Source: Pseudomonas sp. BN411
GTDB taxonomy: Bacteria; Pseudomonadota; Gammaproteobacteria; Pseudomonadales; Pseudomonadaceae
Assembly: GCF_029871235.1 (NCBI RefSeq)
Contig: NZ_SSOM01000086.1
Coordinates: forward strand, 114,283 to 178,282
Direction: 5' to 3'
DNA: 64,000 bases
Below the pieces are notes generated by a model. It saw nothing but the letters and a program-made list of their open reading frames with translations. It searched no databases and was not told the origin of the DNA. The position numbers and the translations under genes are program-made. Below are positions 1-8,895 of the stretch, piece after piece (positions within the stretch are counted from its first letter, which is position 1; each line of letters starts with the position of its first letter).

Positions 1-376
1 GCGAATTCATTCGCTAAAGGGCAACACCGTTGCCCCCTGCAATCCCATTGGGCAGCCCTTCGGCCTGCTTAGCGATTGAAATCGCCCCCACAGGAAGAGC
101 GCACCGCACCCCACACATATTCCACGGCGGGCACCCATACCTTGTAGGGGCGAATTCATTCGCTAAAGGGCAACACCGTTGCCCCGTGCAATCCCATTGG
201 GCAGCCCTTCGGGCTGCTTGGCGATTGAAATCGCCCCCACAGGAAAAGCGAACCGCACCCCACACATATCCCGCAGCGGGCACCCATACCTTGTAGGGGC
301 GAATTCATTCGCCAAGGGCAACGCAGTTGCCCCGGCCATTCAGCAGGGCAGACCTCGGTCTGTAGCTGGAGGCAGC
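1..376. repeat. Tandem 149-bp repeat (two units plus a partial third)
   Basis: No gene is seen here. The segment starting GCGAATTCATTCGC at 1 recurs at 150 and, with small changes, at 299, giving a tandem unit of 149 bp present about 2.3 times. Each unit holds the EcoRI-like core GAATTC in an imperfect palindrome and a segment ending GAAATCGCCCCCACAGG. The same core with its CGCCCC flank recurs at about 23.4, 26.6, 35.8 and 37.8 kb, so this is a local amplification of a dispersed REP-like family. Short ORFs through it on both strands are repeat-derived. It lies beyond the 3' end of the LysR gene. Confidence 0.85.
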
Positions 377-1282
377 TCACATCATCCCGCTTTCCTTGAA
401 CTCCTCCGCCAGGAAGTCGATCAGGGTCCGTACCGAGGGCAGCAGCCCTCGCCGGGAGGGAAAAACGGCATGCACGATGCCGGTTCTCGGCGCCCAGTCG
501 GGCGTTACCTGTACCAATCGGCCGCTGGCCAGTTCTTCCCGTGCCACCACCCACGGAAGGTGCACCACCCCTACCCCCGCTTCGGCTGCCTGGCGCAGCA
601 CCAGCAAATCGTCGGTGACCAGTCGGGGATGATGGCGCACGGCAGCGCTGGCGCCGTCAGGGCCATCCAGTTGCCAGATGTATTCGCGTAACGGCGCACC
701 CCAGTGCAGGCTTGGCAGGCTCGCCAGGTCCGCGGGCACCAGGGGATGCGGAATGGTCTCCAGCAGTCTCGGGCTGGCCACCAGGCACTGGGTGCTGTTG
801 GCCAGCACCTTCATCACCAGATCGGTGCTTTCCAGCGGCGGAAAGCGCACCCGCAGGGCGATGTCGATGCCTTCCTGGATGAGGTCCACCTGGCGGTTGG
901 TGCTGTCGATGTGCAGCTGCACCAACGGGAACTTCACCATGAACCGGCTCAGTATCGGCCCCACCCAGAAGTCCAGCAGCGCCGTCGGGCAACTGATGCG
1001 CACCACACCCTGTGGCTCCGAGCGGTTGCGCTCGATCACCTCGGCGGCGCCCTCGGCCTCCACCATCATCGCCACGCATTGGCGGTAGTACTCCTGGCCG
1101 ATCTCGGTGACCGAGAAGTGCCGCGTCGAACGCTGGATCAGGCGCACGCCGAGGCGTTCTTCCAGGTTGGCAATGCGCCGGCTCAGCTTGGACTTGGGCA
1201 TGTCCAGCGCCCGGCCGGCCGGGGCGAAGCCGCCGTGCTCCACCACCTGGGCGAAGTAGTAGAGGTCGTTGAGGTCTTCCAC
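377..1282 (-). CDS. LysR-family transcriptional regulator
   Basis: 301 aa, the usual LysR length. The N-terminal helix-turn-helix is clear (residues about 1-60: MEDLNDLYYFAQVVEHGGF, then RALDMPKSKLSRRIANLEERLG), followed by an effector-binding domain with VVRISCPTALLDFW near residue 95 and a typical VHAVFPSRRGLLPSVRTLIDFL C-terminus. The start reads MEDLNDLYYF and abuts a 99-bp intergenic region shared with the divergent pirin gene, the common LysR layout in which the regulator controls its divergent neighbour. Likely targets are therefore pirin and the two downstream isochorismatase-like genes; this is inferred from layout only. The ligand is unknown. Confidence 0.9.
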   Translation of the reverse strand: MEDLNDLYYFAQVVEHGGFAPAGRALDMPKSKLSRRIANLEERLGVRLIQRSTRHFSVTEIGQEYYRQCVAMMVEAEGAAEVIERNRSEPQGVVRISCPTALLDFWVGPILSRFMVKFPLVQLHIDSTNRQVDLIQEGIDIALRVRFPPLESTDLVMKVLANSTQCLVASPRLLETIPHPLVPADLASLPSLHWGAPLREYIWQLDGPDGASAAVRHHPRLVTDDLLVLRQAAEAGVGVVHLPWVVAREELASGRLVQVTPDWAPRTGIVHAVFPSRRGLLPSVRTLIDFLAEEFKESGMM

Positions 1283-1381
1283 CAGCGTTCTCCAAATAGG
1301 ACTCTGAGGTCAATTTAGCCCGTCTACCGGAGCCAGTGTTGCAGTTTCAAGATGTGCCCCATGCACTACAGGAGGCACACC

Positions 1382-2248
1382 ATGAAAAAGATCCGTGGCA
1401 TCTACACCAGCCCCAGGCCCCATTGGGTGGGCGACGGCTTCCCGGTTCGCACGCTGTTTTCCTACGACAGCCTGGGCAAGCACATCAGCCCCTTCCTGCT
1501 GCTGGATTACGCCGGCCCCGCCGAGTTCGCCCCGGCCGAGCGCCCGCGTGGCGTTGGCCAGCACCCGCACCGGGGATTCGAGACGGTGACCATCGTCTAC
1601 CAGGGCGAACTGGAACACCGGGACTCCACCGGCGCCGGTGGCCTGATCGGTCCGGGTGACGTGCAATGGATGACCGCGGCCTCGGGCATCCTCCACGAGG
1701 AGTTCCACTCCCCGGCCTTCACCCGTAGCGGCGGCACCCTGGAGATGGTCCAGCTCTGGGTCAACCTGCCATCCCGCGACAAGCTGGCCGCGCCGGGATA
1801 CCAGACCATCCTGGATGCCGACATCCCCAACCTGCCCCTGCCTGAGCAGGCCGGCAGCCTGCGCCTGATCGCCGGCGAGTTCGACGGCCAGCGCGGCCCA
1901 GCACGCACCTTCACCGGCATGGACGTGTGGGATATCCGCCTGAACCCCGGCAAGCCGGTGACCCTGGACCTGCGCCCCGGCCGCAACACCGCGTTGGTGG
2001 TACTGCGCGGCACCCTGCTGGTGAACGGTGAGGAACTGGTGCGCGAAGGCCAACTGGCGCTGTTCGAACAAGCAGGCGATGAGCTGTTGCTGGAGGCCAA
2101 TGGCCAAGCCCTGGTGCTGCTGCTTTCCGGCGAGCCCATCGAGGAACCGATCGTCGGCTACGGCCCCTTCGTGATGAACAGCGAAACCGAGATACGCCAG
2201 GCGATCCAGGACTTCCAGGCCGGACGCTTCGGCCAGATGAACGACTGA
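1382..2248 (+). CDS. Pirin family protein
   Basis: 288 aa bicupin of the pirin family. The N-terminal cupin carries the metal-binding pattern: HPHRGFE around residue 60 supplies two His, and GILHEEFH around residue 105 supplies the His and Glu. Family members are cytosolic iron-binding proteins; some have quercetinase activity, others are redox-sensing regulators, and the sequence does not separate these. The start is set at ATG 1382 because AGGAGG lies just upstream and the protein then begins MKKIRGIYTSPRPHWVGDGF; an in-frame ATG 30 bp earlier lacks a good ribosome site. It is first in a same-strand run with two isochorismatase-fold genes and divergent from a LysR gene, suggesting a small stress or detoxification unit. 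Confidence 0.9.
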   Translation: MKKIRGIYTSPRPHWVGDGFPVRTLFSYDSLGKHISPFLLLDYAGPAEFAPAERPRGVGQHPHRGFETVTIVYQGELEHRDSTGAGGLIGPGDVQWMTAASGILHEEFHSPAFTRSGGTLEMVQLWVNLPSRDKLAAPGYQTILDADIPNLPLPEQAGSLRLIAGEFDGQRGPARTFTGMDVWDIRLNPGKPVTLDLRPGRNTALVVLRGTLLVNGEELVREGQLALFEQAGDELLLEANGQALVLLLSGEPIEEPIVGYGPFVMNSETEIRQAIQDFQAGRFGQMND

Positions 2249-2368
2249 CGGTCACATGCCAGGCCGGGTCCATGCCTGGTCTGGTCAATCCCCCACGACG
2301 GATAGGTGGGCCGGCGGGAAACCGCAGAGGCCAGGACGGCCTTCACCCCGAGAAAAGAGGTATACGCC

Positions 2369-3055
2369 ATGAGCAACTTCGCCCAAGTCGCCAACTTCAA
2401 CGGCCAGATTCCGCGAATCGATCCGGATGACGCCGCGATGCTGCTGATCGATCACCAGAGCGGGCTGTTCCAGACGGTCAAGGACATGCCCATGACCGAG
2501 CTGCGCTCCAACGCCATCACCCTGGCCAAGGTCGCCGCCCTCGCGAAGATGCCGGTGATCACCACGGCCTCCGTGCCCCAGGGGCCCAACGGACCGCTGA
2601 TTCCGGAAATCCACGAAGCCGCGCCCCACGCCCGATACGTGGCACGCAAGGGCGAGATCAACGCCTGGGACAACCCCGAGTTCGTGGCGGCGGTGGAAGC
2701 CACTGGCCGCAAGACCCTGATCATCGCCGGCACCATCACCAGCGTGTGCATGGCCTTCCCCAGCATCAGCGCGGTCAATGCCGGCTATCGGGTATTCGCT
2801 GTCATCGACGCGTCAGGCACCTACTCCAAGATGGCCCAGGAAATCACCCTGGCGCGCGTCGTCCAGGCCGGTGTGGTGCCCATGGATACCGCCGCCGTCT
2901 GCTCCGAGGTGCAGCGCACCTGGAACCGTCCCGACGCCGCCGAGTGGGCCGCCGCCTATAGTCATGTATTCCCGCACTACCAACTGCTGATCGAGAGCTA
3001 CGGAAAAGCCCAGCAGGTGGTCAGGGACAACGAAGTGCTGGATTCGCAACGCTGA
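2369..3055 (+). CDS. Isochorismatase-family cysteine hydrolase (YcaC-like paralogue)
   Basis: 228 aa. The isochorismatase fold is clear: [14 protein letters not shown] holds the catalytic Asp and [12 protein letters not shown] the nucleophilic Cys. INAWDN and the [12 protein letters not shown] segment also match the YcaC group. The start at 2369 follows GAAAAGAGG and gives [12 protein letters not shown]; an earlier in-frame ATG at 2306 would add 21 low-complexity residues. It is a diverged paralogue of the next gene (shared [40 protein letters not shown]) with a longer C-terminus, so the two look like an old tandem duplication. The substrate is unknown; an amide or a cyclic diol ester are family possibilities. 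Confidence 0.85.
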   Translation: MSNFAQVANFNGQIPRIDPDDAAMLLIDHQSGLFQTVKDMPMTELRSNAITLAKVAALAKMPVITTASVPQGPNGPLIPEIHEAAPHARYVARKGEINAWDNPEFVAAVEATGRKTLIIAGTITSVCMAFPSISAVNAGYRVFAVIDASGTYSKMAQEITLARVVQAGVVPMDTAAVCSEVQRTWNRPDAAEWAAAYSHVFPHYQLLIESYGKAQQVVRDNEVLDSQR

Positions 3056-3110
3056 GAAATTCCTGCGCCTGCCCACAAGGGCGGACGCTCAACCAAGCGA
3101 GGAAAATGCC

Positions 3111-3731
3111 ATGTCTTTCCAATACAAGCGTCTGGACAAGAACAACGCCGCCGTCCTGCTGGTCGACCACCAGTCCGGCCTGCTCTCCCTGGTGCGGGAC
3201 ATCGACCCGGACAAGTTCAAGAACAACGTGCTGGCCCTGGGTGACCTGGCCAAGTACTTCAAGCTGCCGACCATCCTCACCACCAGCTTCGAGACTGGCC
3301 CCAACGGCCCGCTGGTGCCCGAGCTGAAGGAGCAGTTCCCCGACGCCCCGTACATCGCCCGCCCCGGCAACATCAATGCCTGGGACAACGAAGACTTCGT
3401 CAAGGCGGTGAAGGCCACCGGCAAGAAGCAGCTGATCATCGCCGGCGTGGTGACCGAGGTCTGCGTGGCCTTCCCGGCACTGTCGGCAATCGAAGAAGGC
3501 TTTGAAGTATTCGTGGTCGCCGACGCCTCGGGCACCTTCAATGAAGTGACCCGCGACGCAGCCTGGCGCCGCATGGAAGCCGCCGGCGCCCAGCTGATGA
3601 CCTGGTTCGGCGTGGCGTGCGAACTGCACCGCGACTGGCGCAACGACATCGAAGGCCTGGCCGCACTGTTCTCCAACCACATCCCCGACTACCGCAACCT
3701 GATCACCGCCTACAACACCCTCACCAAGTAA
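3111..3731 (+). CDS. ycaC: YcaC-type isochorismatase-family hydrolase
   Basis: 206 aa, the same length class as E. coli YcaC and, as I recall that protein, near-identical over long stretches (LLVDHQSGLLSLVRDI, FKNNVLALGDLAKYF, GVVTEVCVAFPALSAIEEGF, GVACELHRDWRNDIEGLA). Asp of VDHQ and Cys of EVCVA are the catalytic candidates. YcaC forms large ring-shaped oligomers in the cytosol and its physiological substrate is undetermined. It follows its paralogue by 55 bp, with AGCGAGGAAAATGCC ahead of the ATG. A GC-rich hairpin at 3738-3768 lies just beyond the stop, so the pirin-hydrolase-hydrolase unit probably ends here. Confidence 0.92.
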   Translation: MSFQYKRLDKNNAAVLLVDHQSGLLSLVRDIDPDKFKNNVLALGDLAKYFKLPTILTTSFETGPNGPLVPELKEQFPDAPYIARPGNINAWDNEDFVKAVKATGKKQLIIAGVVTEVCVAFPALSAIEEGFEVFVVADASGTFNEVTRDAAWRRMEAAGAQLMTWFGVACELHRDWRNDIEGLAALFSNHIPDYRNLITAYNTLTK

Positions 3732-3737
3732 GCCATC

Positions 3738-3768
3738 CAGGGGCCGCGTCGAAATCGCGCGGCCCCTG
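3738..3768 (+). terminator. GC-rich hairpin after ycaC
   Basis: A perfect 11-bp stem (CAGGGGCCGCG and its complement) with a 9-nt loop directly follows the ycaC stop. No T-run follows, so it is a candidate terminator or 3'-end stabiliser rather than a classic intrinsic terminator. Confidence 0.45.
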
Positions 3769-3831
3769 CGTCGGTGCCCCGCTCTGCTCTAGAATGCCGC
3801 CCCTTCAAGACGTCAGACCAAGGAGAGATGC

Positions 3832-5637
3832 ATGCACCACGAAGGCAGCCTGCTGCAGGCAGCAGTGGTATTCCTGTTTGCAGCCGTATTCACCGTTCCC
3901 CTGGCCAAGCGCCTGCAACTGGGAGCGGTGCTGGGCTACCTGCTGGCCGGGGTGCTGATCGGACCGTCAGTGCTGGGGCTGGTCACCGACCCGGAAAGCG
4001 TCGCGCGCGTTTCCGAACTGGGTGTGGTGCTGCTGCTCTTCATCATCGGCCTGGAACTCTCGCCGCGCCGCCTCTGGGTGATGCGCCGCTCGGTGTTCGG
4101 CGTGGGCCTGGCCCAGGTGCTGCTCACCGCCCTGGCCATCGGCCTGGTGGCCTGGCTGGTCTTTGCCAAGTCCCTGAACACCGCTGCCGTGCTGGGCTTC
4201 GGCCTGGCCCTGTCCTCCACCGCCTTCGGCCTGCAGATACTCGCCGAACGCAAGGAACTCACCAGCCCCCACGGCCGCCTGGCCTTCGCCATCCTGCTGT
4301 TCCAGGACATCGCCGCCATCCCGCTGATCGCCCTGCTGCCCTTGCTCAGTGGCGCCGGCCACCTGGACGCGGACGAGGTCGACCCGCAGGCCATCCTCCT
4401 GGCAGTGGGTAGCATCGGCGCCGTGATCATCGGCGGCCGCTACCTGCTGCGCCCGGTGTTCCGCGTCGTCGCCAGGACCAAGCTGCTGGAAGTCTCCACC
4501 GCCACCGCCCTGCTGGTGGTCATGGGCACTGCCTGGCTGATGGAGCTGGCGGGTGTATCCATGGCCCTGGGTGCCTTCATCGCCGGCCTGCTGCTCGCCG
4601 ACTCGGAATACCGCCACGAGCTGGAAGCCCAGATCGAGCCGTTCAAGGGCCTGCTGCTGGGCATGTTCTTCATGAGCGTGGGCATGAGCGCCGACCTCAG
4701 CCTGCTACTGCACGAGCCCTTCGCCGTGCTGGTGCTGACCGTGCTGCTGCTGATGTTCAAGCTGCCCCTGCTTTACGTGGCGGGCCGCTACGCCGGCGGG
4801 CTGGACCGTGCCCATGCGCTGCGTCTGGGGATCATCCTGGCCGCGGGCGGCGAGTTCGCCTTCGTGGTGTTCAAGGTGGCCCACGAGCAGGGCATGCTCG
4901 ACGCCCGCCTGCACAGCCTGCTGGTGCTCAGCATCACCCTGTCCATGGCGGTCACGCCGCTGCTGGTGTTGGCCCTGTTCCGCCGCCTTGTGTCCGCGCC
5001 GGCGCCGGTGGAGGTGCCGGCGGAGTACCAGCGCATCGACAGCGACGAACCCCGCGTGGTGGTCGCCGGCATGGGACGCATGGGCCAGATCATCGCGCGG
5101 CTACTGCGCGCCCAGCAGGTACCCTTCGTTGCCCTGGACACTGCAGTAGACATGGTCGAGTACGGTCGCAGCCTGGGCCGCATGCCCATCTATTACGGCG
5201 ACCCGCTGCGCCCGGAAATCCTCCGCGCGGCCAAGGTGGACAAGGCCGAGTACCTCATCATCGCCACCGACGACCCGGACACCAACCTCAAGCTCACCGA
5301 GCTGGTAAAGCGCCTTTACCCGAACCTCAAGGTCATCGCCCGCGCGCGTAACCGCCAGCACGTCCACCGCCTGCTGGACATGGGCGCCGTGCCGGTGCGT
5401 GAAACCTTCCACTCCGCCCTGGAAATGAGCCGCCAGGCATTGCTCGGCCTGGGGCTGGACGAAGACCAGGCCAATGCCCGCATTCGCCGCTTCCAGCGCC
5501 ATGACGAGGAAGTCCTGGCTGCCCAGCACAAGGTCTATGACGACGATGCCGCGGTGACCCAGACCGCCCGCGAGGCCCGTGCGGAACTGGAGCACCTGTT
5601 CGACGCCGACCTGATCGAGGACAAGGCGGTCAAGTAA
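3832..5637 (+). CDS. kefB: Kef-type CPA2 monovalent cation:proton antiporter with TrkA-N domain
   Basis: 601 aa, the length of E. coli KefB. Residues about 1-385 form a multi-helix CPA2 membrane domain (LGYLLAGVLIGPSVLGL, LALSSTAFGLQIL, GAFIAGLLLADSEYRHELE, ILAAGGEFAFVVF). Residues about 405-525 form a nucleotide-binding RCK/TrkA-N domain with VVVAGMGRMGQIIARLL as the glycine-rich loop, then a charged helical tail. The inner-membrane protein should exchange K+ for H+, and Kef systems are gated by glutathione adducts during electrophile stress. KefB and KefC cannot be told apart from this reading. No KefG/KefF ancillary subunit is adjacent. The ATG at 3832 follows AAGGAGAG. Confidence 0.9.
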   Translation: MHHEGSLLQAAVVFLFAAVFTVPLAKRLQLGAVLGYLLAGVLIGPSVLGLVTDPESVARVSELGVVLLLFIIGLELSPRRLWVMRRSVFGVGLAQVLLTALAIGLVAWLVFAKSLNTAAVLGFGLALSSTAFGLQILAERKELTSPHGRLAFAILLFQDIAAIPLIALLPLLSGAGHLDADEVDPQAILLAVGSIGAVIIGGRYLLRPVFRVVARTKLLEVSTATALLVVMGTAWLMELAGVSMALGAFIAGLLLADSEYRHELEAQIEPFKGLLLGMFFMSVGMSADLSLLLHEPFAVLVLTVLLLMFKLPLLYVAGRYAGGLDRAHALRLGIILAAGGEFAFVVFKVAHEQGMLDARLHSLLVLSITLSMAVTPLLVLALFRRLVSAPAPVEVPAEYQRIDSDEPRVVVAGMGRMGQIIARLLRAQQVPFVALDTAVDMVEYGRSLGRMPIYYGDPLRPEILRAAKVDKAEYLIIATDDPDTNLKLTELVKRLYPNLKVIARARNRQHVHRLLDMGAVPVRETFHSALEMSRQALLGLGLDEDQANARIRRFQRHDEEVLAAQHKVYDDDAAVTQTAREARAELEHLFDADLIEDKAVK

Positions 5638-5667
5638 CCAGCAGCGACCAGCGGGGCCGAGTCGACC

Positions 5668-5694
5668 GCGCCTGGCATTGCAATTGCCAGGCGC
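5668..5694. other. Perfect 10-bp inverted repeat upstream of the MexT-like gene
   Basis: GCGCCTGGCA and its complement flank a 7-nt loop (TTGCAAT) between the kef stop and the regulator start at 5743. No T-run follows on either strand, so it could be a weak terminator of kef or an operator for the LysR regulator. Confidence 0.4.
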
Positions 5695-5742
5695 AAACAA
5701 GGAGCTTCAATCAATTCAGCCAAAGCCTGTGGGAGGCGCCGG

Positions 5743-6672
5743 ATGAACCGGAACGATCTGCGACGTGTAGACCTGAACCTGCTGGTGGTTTTCGAAACCC
5801 TGATGTACGAGAAGAACCTCACCCGGGCATCGGAAAAGCTCTTCCTCGGCCAACCCGCCGTCAGCGCCGCCCTGGCGCGCCTGCGTGACCTGTTCGACGA
5901 CCCGCTGCTGGTGCGCAATGGCCGCGTCTTCGAACCCACCAAGCGCGCGCTGGAAATCCTCGAAGAGCTGCAACCGGCGCTGGACGCCATCTCCGGTGCC
6001 GTCAGCCGGGCGAAGGACTTCACCCCCGCGACCTACCGCAACACCTTCCGCATCGGTCTCTCGGACGACGTCGAGTTCGGCCTGTTTCCGCCGTTGCTCG
6101 CCCAGCTCCGCGAGGAAGCCCCCGAGGCCATAGTCGTGGTTCGCCGGGTCAACTTCCTGCTCATGTCGGCAATGCTCGCCTCCGGGGAGATATCGGTCGG
6201 CGTCAGCTTCACCACGGAACTGCCGGCCAACGCCAAGCGCAAGCGGCTGCGCAACCTGCGCTGCAAGATCCTGCGCGGCGACGACCGCCCCGGCGCACTG
6301 ACACTGGACGATTACTGCTCGCGTCCCCATGCGCTGATTTCGTTCTCCGGCGACCTGAGCGGCAACATCGACAACGACCTCGCGCGGGTTGGACGGAGCC
6401 GCCGCGTGGTGCTGGCGGTGCCGCAGTTCGGCAGCCTGCGCTCGATCCTGGCAGGGACCGAACTGCTCGCCACCGTCCCGGACTACGCGGCTGACGCGCT
6501 GATCGACGGTAGCGGCCTGCGCGCCGACGACCCACCCTTCCCCATCTACACCTCGGAGCTGTCCATGGTGTGGAGCAGCGGCACCGACAACGATCCTGCC
6601 GAACGCTGGCTGCGTGACCTGATCATGCAGCACATGTCCGCGCCGCCGATGCCCAATCAGCCCGCCGCGTAG
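5743..6672 (+). CDS. LysR-family regulator, MexT-like
   Basis: 309 aa. The N-terminus MNRNDLRRVDLNLLVVFETL and segments RIGLSDDVEFGL, LDDYCSRPHALISF, RVVLAVPQFGSL, ATVPDYAADALI and NDPAERWLRDLI closely match what I recall of P. aeruginosa MexT, which activates the MexEF-OprN efflux operon and quinone oxidoreductase genes under electrophile or nitrosative stress. Helix-turn-helix is at about residues 20-60 and the LysR substrate domain follows. No mexEF-oprN or mexS lies nearby, so this is either an orphan orthologue or a paralogue. Its last 16 bp overlap the convergent DinB gene. An in-frame GTG or other start further upstream is not needed. Confidence 0.88.
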   Translation: MNRNDLRRVDLNLLVVFETLMYEKNLTRASEKLFLGQPAVSAALARLRDLFDDPLLVRNGRVFEPTKRALEILEELQPALDAISGAVSRAKDFTPATYRNTFRIGLSDDVEFGLFPPLLAQLREEAPEAIVVVRRVNFLLMSAMLASGEISVGVSFTTELPANAKRKRLRNLRCKILRGDDRPGALTLDDYCSRPHALISFSGDLSGNIDNDLARVGRSRRVVLAVPQFGSLRSILAGTELLATVPDYAADALIDGSGLRADDPPFPIYTSELSMVWSSGTDNDPAERWLRDLIMQHMSAPPMPNQPAA

Positions 6673-7175
6673 AGGGGATGGGTCTCGCGCAGGAACACGG
6701 GGAGGTCGGTGATGGGCGGCTTCGCCGGAATGTCGGCGTACATCTGGATCACGCTGCCCCGGTGATAGGACGCGTGGTTGACCACGTGCATCAGCATGGC
6801 GCCGGCCATCATCACGCCGGGGTCGCCGGAACAGAAGACGAACTCCACCGGCTCGGCCAGCGAGGCGTCCGTCTGCCCGGCACTCCATGAAATGAACCAG
6901 TCGTCCATGGACGACTGGGCCTCCCGGAGTTCGGTCAACTCAGGGTGCGGCACTTCCAGCCGCGTCTTGTAAGGGTGCGACTTGCCCTCCAGGTGGGCAC
7001 GCCAGATGCAATCGATCACATAGATGTGATTGAGCGTGCCGATGATGCTCTTGCACAGGGAGACACGCTCCTTGCCGACTTCGCCCGGCGGCAACCCCGC
7101 CAGGTCATCGAAGAGCCGTTCATCGACCCATTGTTTGTAGTGGGCAAGCATCCTGGCCGTGTAAGCGTTGATCAT
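6657..7175 (-). CDS. DinB family protein
   Basis: 172 aa four-helix-bundle DinB/YfiT-type protein. The metal-binding His pattern is visible: NHIY near residue 48, then HVVNHASYHRGSV around residue 130, where two His sit one turn apart. Family members are putative metal-dependent enzymes, some being thiol-dependent transferases or hydrolases; the substrate cannot be predicted. It opens MINAYTARMLAHYKQWVDERL, the usual family start. Convergent with the MexT-like regulator, sharing 16 bp at their 3' ends. No operon partner on its strand. Confidence 0.85.
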   Translation of the reverse strand: MINAYTARMLAHYKQWVDERLFDDLAGLPPGEVGKERVSLCKSIIGTLNHIYVIDCIWRAHLEGKSHPYKTRLEVPHPELTELREAQSSMDDWFISWSAGQTDASLAEPVEFVFCSGDPGVMMAGAMLMHVVNHASYHRGSVIQMYADIPAKPPITDLPVFLRETHPLYAAG

Positions 7176-7265
7176 CAGGGGCCCTCCTTCGGAAAGTCGG
7201 ATCCGGTGCGCAGGGTGGGAGAGGTGAGAGCAAAACGGCCCGACAAGTGTAGGCGCGGCCTGGCG

Positions 7266-8660
7266 CTATGGAGTCCCGACCGTCACCTCCTCCGCACGGG
7301 GCAGGTTGCAGCGCCAAACGAACTCGACGAACTCCGCCAGCGGCAAGGGCCGACTAAACAGATAGCCCTGGAATTGCCCGCAGCCATTGCTGGCCAGGAA
7401 ACGCTGCTGGGCCTCGTTCTCGACCCCTTCGGCGATCACGGTCATGCCCATGCTCTGCCCCAGGGCGATGACCGTCCGCACGATGGTTTCGCTGCTGGCA
7501 TCGGTCAGCACGTCGCAGATGAAGGAGCGGTCGATCTTCAGCGTGTTCAAGGGCAGCCGCTTGAGGTGGCTGAGCGAGGAAAACCCGGTGCCGAAATCAT
7601 CCAGGGAGAAACGCACGCCCTGCTCCACCAGCGCCGCCATCTTCCGCGTCAGGTCCTCGATGTCCTGCACGATCAGGGTTTCGGTCAACTCCAGTTCGAG
7701 TCGGTGCGCTGCGATGCCATGGCCCTCGATCATGGCCAGAACGTCAGTCACGAAGGTGGCCTGGCGGAACTGGTTCTGGCTGATGTTTACCGCCAGGCCA
7801 ATCTCCGCCAGCGCCGGCACGGCCTTCCACTGCCGCAACTGGGCACAGGTCTGCTGCAACACCCACTGGCCGATGGGAATGATCATTCCGGTCTTCTCGG
7901 CGTGGTCGATGAACTCGGTGGGGGGCAACAGCCCGCGCTGTGGATGCTGCCAGCGGATCAGCACCTCCGCGCCCACCACCCGCCGGGCGCGGTCCAGTTG
8001 CGGCTGGAAATGGAGGACGAACTGTTCGTCGCGCTGAGCCGTGCGCAAATCGCGGTCCAGCTCCGAGCGCTCGGCGGCGTCGGTCTGCAGGATGTGCAGC
8101 AACATGAAGAACATCGACACCGAGGCTATGCCCTGTACCCAGGAGCCGATCACCCGCACCTCATCCGGCAGGCTGTAACCCGTGATGGGGCTCCAGCTCG
8201 TCGCAGACAGGCCGGTGAACAACGCCAGGCAGAGCAAGGTGACGCCGTAGCGCAGCCATCTGTGATCGTCGCGAAAGGCCATCAACGCGGCCACGGCGAG
8301 TGGCAGGAGGTACAGGTGCGTCGCGCGCGGCGCCGCTGGCGTGGGCACGTCCAGTACCAGGGTCGAGACGAGGATGACCACCATCAGCAGGCCAAACAGC
8401 AACAGATTGGCGCTACGCGCCTGATTGCGCAGGGTCAGGACGAACACGCCGAGCCCGCAGAGGATCAGCGCCAGGTCCATCAGCACGATGCCCCAGGCCC
8501 CCCGCTGAACGAAGTAAGCGCCCCAGAACAGCCCCATGAACACCATGAGCCCACTGGCCAGCAGCCGCATGCGTCGCTCGCGACGCTGGCCGATCAGAGC
8601 CAGGTCATGGGACTGCCAGAGCTGCTGGACTCGCCTGAGGAATGCAGAAATGGGGGTCAT
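7266..8660 (-). CDS. Membrane-anchored EAL-domain c-di-GMP phosphodiesterase
   Basis: 464 aa. Residues about 30-190 contain roughly five hydrophobic segments (a MASE-like membrane sensor module, not assigned to a named type). Residues about 210-455 form an EAL domain with EVL at 232-234 in place of EAL, then [43 protein letters not shown] and [10 protein letters not shown]. The metal- and substrate-binding Asn, Glu, DD, Lys and Glu positions are all present, so catalytic activity on c-di-GMP is expected; EVL keeps the essential Glu. No GGDEF domain is present. Monocistronic, divergent from ohrR across a 235-bp gap. Confidence 0.9.
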   Translation of the reverse strand: MTPISAFLRRVQQLWQSHDLALIGQRRERRMRLLASGLMVFMGLFWGAYFVQRGAWGIVLMDLALILCGLGVFVLTLRNQARSANLLLFGLLMVVILVSTLVLDVPTPAAPRATHLYLLPLAVAALMAFRDDHRWLRYGVTLLCLALFTGLSATSWSPITGYSLPDEVRVIGSWVQGIASVSMFFMLLHILQTDAAERSELDRDLRTAQRDEQFVLHFQPQLDRARRVVGAEVLIRWQHPQRGLLPPTEFIDHAEKTGMIIPIGQWVLQQTCAQLRQWKAVPALAEIGLAVNISQNQFRQATFVTDVLAMIEGHGIAAHRLELELTETLIVQDIEDLTRKMAALVEQGVRFSLDDFGTGFSSLSHLKRLPLNTLKIDRSFICDVLTDASSETIVRTVIALGQSMGMTVIAEGVENEAQQRFLASNGCGQFQGYLFSRPLPLAEFVEFVWRCNLPRAEEVTVGTP

Positions 8661-8895
8661 GGAAAATCCCTTTGCCGACCCTATTCATTCTTGAGGGTGA
8701 TCGCGTGATTGCAAATTGGCATTGGATTGAAGGACGACGCGCAGGGGCCAGCGGTCAAGTCCAGGGAGCACCGGTCGGGGATTTCCATGGTGACTGTTTA
8801 CAGTGCGAGTTGAAATCCGGCCCTTCCGACTAACTCGCATGCGATCTATAGTCGTTCCTTTCGGGACATGAGCCCAATGGCCAACGAGGAAGCAA

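Noticed and set aside
179-691. Open frames across the 149-bp tandem repeats
   Set aside because: They read through repeat DNA and continue into the antisense of the LysR gene with no domain content.
6945-8708. 587-codon plus-strand open frame
   Set aside because: It lies antisense to the EAL protein, whose catalytic motifs are intact; composition is typical of a GC-driven shadow frame.
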